Of a stretch of DNA of 64,000 nt, positions 58,543-64,000 are shown piece after piece. The number at the start of each line of letters is the position of its first letter. Position 1 is the stretch's first letter. Source of the stretch: Marchantia polymorpha subsp. ruderalis. Its lineage: Eukaryota > Streptophyta > Marchantiopsida > Marchantiales > Marchantiaceae. Below the pieces are notes generated by a model. It made no database searches. It worked only from the letters and a program-made list of their open reading frames with translations, and was not told the origin of the DNA. The translations under genes were made by a program, and so were the position numbers. The stretch is taken from positions 24,822,501 to 24,886,500 of the forward strand of contig AP031356.1 of NCBI GenBank assembly GCA_037833965.1, read 5' to 3'.

Positions 58543-59740
58543 GGAAGTGATCTACCTCACGAGCGAGAACCCTCGATGCGACGAGCGTGTTTCTTCGCAT
58601 CAGCGTCCTGCGAGTCATGTTTCCCTCCGATAATCTCGTCCGCTTCAGTACGAAGTCGACGGGGCCGCCGGGTGCCCGGGTGACGAACTTGTTTCTCGTT
58701 CCTGGAGAGGTTCTTTGGATGACGGAATGTCTGAGGAGCTTGTTTTTCCTCAAACCCCGTCGTCCGTCGCGTGGTCGAACGAACGACATTGTAGGACGTG
58801 AAATCGAAGGTTCTGACTGGCCAGAGCTGGTGGAATCACTTATCTTTTCAGCACTGAGCGGAGTGCTACCATTCAGTATAGCGAGTCTTTCGGCCGCCGT
58901 TGATGGCCTCTCTGAGCAGTATGATCGATCGAATCGTGTCTATCTTCCTGGCGAGGAGTCTAGTACTGAAGGCTTCTGCGCACCTCGCGTTTGTATGTGA
59001 GGTAGCACTGCAAATTATCGATGCAGTGCGGCAATTTACAGGAGTAGGACTGACATCCCGACGGTGTTATGCATTCGCGAGTCTGCGCATTTGGCCAGCA
59101 GTAGTAGACATATGGGGTCGAGGAACAATCTGATGGACTTCACCTTTGACTGTCTGCTATCAACATTCAGCCAAGCCAGATACTCCGCTTAGCTTAACAC
59201 AACAATTCCGGCAATGCAGTTATCCAAATCATGGAAGCAGGCATTGCGAGCGTCGAGGATCAGATGGCATAAACCCCACCCGCTCAGACATGTACAGAAA
59301 AGACGGGAATAGAATACTCTCGCGATTAGCGCGAAGCCTGTGTTGTAGATGATGCTGTTAAGCAATCACATGGCTGGGGACAGATGCGATGGCCCCTCTC
59401 ATGGCTGACAGCTGAAATGACACGCATAATCCCGTGCCTCATTTATGGCAGTCATAAGGTGTATTGTCACGACATGTTACAACCCATTCAAAGGAAATCG
59501 GATAAATTTTTTTAACTGTGAAATCAAGTGTTGATAAAATTTACAATGTGCAGTTCGAGACCCGGCAGCAAGATTCGATTCCCTAGTTTAGGCTGATATA
59601 GATGGTCTGTGTCTCAACGTGTTGCAACTGTGTGTGTGAATTCGAGAGAATCCACAATTGCTGTCTGCACTTGAAGCTTTGTTTGCAGTAGCAGAAATCA
59701 TGAGGAAGGAGAAGTGTAAGACGGCTTGTCATCTCTTTAC
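58543..59740. other. GC-balanced segment, unassigned ORFs
   Basis: The frame at 58587-59000 (+) contains a hydrophobic stretch (LVESLIFSALSGVLPFSIAS) but no ATG context or domain I can support. After 59350 I see nothing coding. Confidence 0.35.
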
Positions 59741-59743
59741 TCT

Positions 59744-59826
59744 GATTGCTTCCAATAACAGCTCAATCGACAATTCTGGAGGTTAAAACCTCCAGAATTA
59801 AAATTGAGCTGTTATTCGAAGCAATC
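59744..59826. repeat. Long near-perfect palindrome (about 40-bp arms)
   Basis: The left arm 59744-59784 starts GATTGCTTCCAATAACAG; the right arm 59787-59826 is its complement with a few mismatches and one indel, ending in GAAGCAATC. The two inner bases leave almost no loop. It lies at the sharp transition to very AT-rich DNA. It could be a foldback element, a small-RNA source or a head-to-head duplication. Confidence 0.9.
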
Positions 59827-59879
59827 AAAACCTCGGTTTTGAGCCACATATGAAGTAGAAAAAATTTCGAAATGGTCGC

Positions 59880-62800
59880 TTACACTATCAACTAATTAAC
59901 CAATAATCAACATTGTCTAATCTAATAGATACAAGAATAGAGATTTGAGCTCTAAATTATAGATCTTGAATAACAAAGACTGTTTTAAATTTTTTATATC
60001 AACAATATATTGCGATGAATTAAGTGGATGAGAAATTGATTAATTTTCATTGTTTAAGATTTTTAATTATACTTTTATTACCAAAATTTATTAAATAAAT
60101 ATATATTTTTGAAGATAAAAAATAATGATGCTAAGATTTAAAATACTTTCCATAATCTTACAATTGATCTTTAGATTTCAGATAAAGATAATCAATGAGA
60201 GTTATAAAGTTAATCTCAAGTTCTAATTATTATATGTGATATTCAAATAATTAAATCAGTGAATACAGATAAACGAAAATCTTTTATTACAAGAATACTA
60301 ATTCAAAAGAGTAGATTTACTATAAGATATAAATTATTCGTATTTTTCAAAATCATGATACTAAAATTAAAAAATTTTATATTAATGCATCATTATTGTA
60401 AAAAATATCATCCTAATTTTTAAATTAAAAACTCTCTGAATAAACTTGAATGCAAAATTGTTAGTTAATATAAGTCGCAATTGATAATAAGACATAAAAG
60501 CTAATGAAACTATGATATTATATATATTATTATTCTATTAATAATATTTCTTATTATTATAAAAGATATTAAATAAAATATGTGAATTTATCTTAATGTT
60601 TTGTTTCCTTATAGATTAGATGTATGCAATCATAGCATTTTTAAAAAAATTCTAAGTAAAATAATTATTCGGTTTTGAAAAAAATACAAAAAATATTTAT
60701 TAATAAAATTCTAAAATATTAAATTCATACAAAACGGAATACAAAGTTTGATGAATTCATAAAGCCACAAAAATTTTTATGAAATGTATATAATCAATGT
60801 GTCTTATTATTATATTTGGTTATTTAATAATAAAATAAAGATTATTCAAAAGTAAATTAAAGTTGACTTATAGTGATATATCTATATTTGTCATATCAAC
60901 CATTTATGTGATTGTCAAATTTAGAATAAAGTATGGTAGTATGCAATTAATATGCTTGTTACTTCTATATGGCATGTCATAAATACACTGCCACTGAAAT
61001 AAATGATGGTATAAGATCTTGAATTTGTTGGAAAGATTTATGAAATAAAGAGTGAATTCATTTTTTGTAATTTTTAGTTTATGTTCAACAAGCATCTACT
61101 ATTATTTACTAGTGTTACAATAACTTTAGAGTTATGTTGGTTTTTTTAAGTGTCAATTACTATTAATAAAATAACAGAATAGTGATGATGAAATTTAGTT
61201 CTTGGTAACGAATAGAGTACAATAAAAATTATTGTTTTGCATTTAAAAAAAAGGAAAGAGAAAAACACTATGATTTTACATGAAATTGCTTGATATATAA
61301 TTTGTCTGACATTCATCTTTGTTTCTTAACAAAACATCATTTCCTATCATACTTTGGGAGTAAATGATGAAAATTAACACACTTAGATGCAAAATTTATG
61401 ACTTGAATGATGAGATCAAGATTATTAGTTATAGAAAGATTGAATCATTAACAATCTATCTCAATGTTTGATGAGTTTGAATTGTGAATCTTACCTTTTG
61501 ATTTTTTTCAACATGTATATAAGGATTCTACAATTTATCTACCTTAAAAAAAAATCTTGTACAAAATTATCGAACTTTATACAATATTGGATTATTATTA
61601 TAGTTAGCCTGTAATAAAATGAATAAAAGTAAATGTAAAGATATAATTAAATATGAATACGTATATCAAACACACATTAAAATTGCTATTTGAAATGTTT
61701 AACATGTTAGACTCTAAAGAAATTTGGACTCTTTTAGTAGCGCATGTTAAAACTTTCTGTAACTTAATGCGAAAAAAAGACATCTTCCAAGCTCGTATAT
61801 TTAATCATATGCACAAAACCTAATATTGTTTTCATTATAGACACGGTGATCATGTACATGTCAAATCCATGATATATGCATTTGAAAGTTATGAATCAAA
61901 TTTTTAAATACCTTAAAAGTACTAAATCGTGTGTTATTTTGTTTGAAGTCTTATCTATTATACAATGTCAAATCATTGTTAGTCAAATGCTTGTTGATAG
62001 TCAATGTTCATTATGAACAACATCTGGACAAGAGAATATTCACAATTTAGTTGTGTTTACACTTGATGATATATGCATTTGTTGGAGATGTATTTTGCAA
62101 AAATGTGTATTTTAATCAAAAATAAAAGCATAATATTAAACTGCAGTTTAGAAAGTTATATCATTTAATAGATTTATCATTGAAATGGGATTGGATAGTA
62201 GTATGTAAGTCTTCATTGTGATGATCAAATTGCATTTAATCTTGATGCAAATCAAAATGATGTCTAACATAGTCAAACACATCATTTATTTTGAGATGCA
62301 ATTTTTGATGACAAGCTTAAACTAATCATTATTGAAGTTAAATTCATTCTAGTTAATGCGGTGACCAAATTTATCACTTTGAAAAGTTTTAAGATATATT
62401 GTGATACTTTGCAAGTTTCACATAAAGAGCCTAAATAGATTTTACTAGGAATTTTGCTACCTTTATATGATTTGTAATTCAATCTTGTTTTGGTTTTGAA
62501 ATAGTTTTAATTAGCTCCAGTTTAAAGATTTATCTATATTTGAATATTTTTCTAGAATCTCTTAAAGATTAATTATAAAATTTATAAATGTTACAATCTC
62601 CACAACATGAGCTAAGGAAAAGATTGTTTGAAGTTAACTTAGATCTTTTATTAATACATTTTAGCTTGATACTAATTGATGAAGGAGATTGAACTATCAT
62701 TGTATAAGAAATCTCACAAACGTTTTCTCTGACATGACTTAAAATTTTTTAATTTTGTTGATATGTTTCATAGAATAAGTTTGCAATGATGAAGCACAAA

Positions 62801-64000
62801 TTTTCTGGTGTGGGATGTGATTGTGTGTGCATTCGCATGTTGGCAATATGTGAATGCAGTTTAAATCTTCCTTGTGATGAATGACGTGATTCTTTTGAAA
62901 ATTATGTCTTGTTATACTTACAATTTTCATACCACATAGTTAATCCTACATATTACAAAGAAATATCACTTGATGTAATTTTTCTATCATTGATTGCATC
63001 AACTTCTATATTTTATAAAACACCTTGATTGTATGTTGTAGAAGATGATAGAATAGTAAAAAATTATACATCTTTTTGTCTTTCAATATTTTTTAAATGT
63101 CAAAGTTGATGTTCAGCAATTTTTTTAACTCCAAATTTTGAATAACGAAGGACTTACCTCAATATGTATGTTATATTTCAAAAGATCGATTATACTTGTG
63201 AGCATTGACTCAATAATACTTCTATAAGTACAAAAAAAAATATCACAATGTCTATAACATAAATTGATACCTTCCTAGAATCCTAATTAGATTAATTAAA
63301 CCTTAAATTAATCAAATGCAGAACCCATTAACACTATCTTCATGTAACTTTAGTTACATGACAAACCAGGTAAAGAATAATAACTGAAATTATCGTAGGA
63401 TTATACCCTCTATTGTCTAAATTTATAATGAGTTATATGGATTATAGATAATGAACAAGTAAGCTAGAAAATATAGATTGTGTTGAACATCAATGTAGAG
63501 AACAATCTCTGATCCAATTCATGAGCAGACTGAAAAAAGGCTTGATATCATGTCATATCTCTTTGGAATATATTATCTTGTGTCTCTTTTACTTTTTATG
63601 TAAATCAAATGTCTATTTTTCTCACGACGCCACTCCTTAACATTTCGCTGATGTTACTATTTGCAATCATAACAAAGATGACAAGAATGCTCAACAAGCC
63701 GTAAATACAAGTGTCATATTAAAAGTATCACTCCATCCAAAGATGCATATCTTTGTGCGAAGTTTTACATCACGCAATTACCTAAAATCATGATCATACC
63801 AAAAACATCCATGATACTTTTATGTATGAACCCAAAATAAATAGACTTCCTGGTTACATGAAGTTTATACTCGGAATGTGAATAAGTTTTCTCTCCGTGA
63901 ACCAAAGCTATCATGTTGGTTTAGAACGAATTTATTCTATCTGTTGACTCATATAGTATTATATTATCGTACGCAGTAATCACTCCTTTATTGCTGTGAG
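59880..64000. other. Very AT-rich repeat-derived DNA
   Basis: Long A/T runs and no gene. The only recognisable content is a decayed copia piece at 61830-62480 (+). No LTR pair or RNA gene is visible. Confidence 0.6.
61830..62480 (+). pseudogene. Decayed copia RT/RNase H remnant
   Basis: Shifting frames read MYMSNP, then NQIFKYLKSTKSCVILFE, then a LDKRIFT-like piece (the family has LDKRRSTSG) and VFTLDD, then an IKLHLILMQIK stretch where copia has a LAKNQ-type motif. Order and strand fit a copia C-terminus, but it is far more decayed than the copy at 43790-44500. Confidence 0.6.

Noticed and set aside
59560-59600. tRNA-like T-arm (GATTCGATTCC)
   Set aside because: No matching acceptor, D or anticodon arms nearby.
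1-64000. CRISPR array, bacterial operon or integrated plastid DNA
   Set aside because: Repeats are tandem or LTR type, genes are spliced, and no plastid gene is recognisable.

Overview
This is nuclear DNA of a land plant. The evidence is spliced genes with plant-only or plant-type products (a chloroplast-envelope lipid transporter subunit, the mitochondrial fission factor ELM1, an ABCF protein and an A-type cytochrome P450), GT-AG introns of about 80-950 bases, AT-rich intergenic DNA, and many Ty1-copia and Ty3-gypsy remains. The genes are spaced widely and the P450 is unlike the common angiosperm pattern, so a bryophyte or other early-diverging plant is plausible. I cannot fix the species from the sequence.

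Layout. 56-2815 (+): TGD2-like gene, four exons. 7433-10838 (+): ELM1 gene, ten exons summing to 441 codons plus stop, with a GC-rich promoter/leader and a likely 5'UTR intron before it. 13600-23570 (-): an old, heavily mutated Ty1-copia element. It is split by a younger Ty3-gypsy chromovirus (16940-22987, +) that has both LTRs, a CTATG target duplication, PBS, PPT and a C-terminal chromodomain. 23570-31600: mostly AT-rich DNA without a gene I can support. 32547-35527 (+): ABCF1/GCN-type gene, five exons, 591 codons. 40234-about 45000: an old copia-like element whose interior holds a pogo/Tigger-type DNA transposon (42025-43763) with matching terminal inverted repeats and a TA duplication. 46178-47749 (-): single-exon cytochrome P450 with an intact reading frame but altered helix C and helix I motifs. 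51138-56569 (-): Ty1-copia element with both LTRs, TAAGG target duplication and PBS, and with two internal tandem arrays. 57000-59350: GC-richer segment with small unassigned ORFs and a tandem repeat. 59744-59826: a long near-perfect palindrome, followed by very AT-rich DNA to the end with another copia remnant.

The four well-supported genes do not form a pathway. They act in chloroplast lipid import, mitochondrial division, cytosolic translation-related ATPase function and oxidative metabolism. The rest of the window is largely a layered record of transposon insertions. The points most worth a second look are the P450 that keeps its heme site but has lost the usual acid-alcohol pair and helix C tryptophan, the duplicated ORF pair in the chromovirus leader, the pogo/Tigger element, and the palindrome at 59.75 kb.
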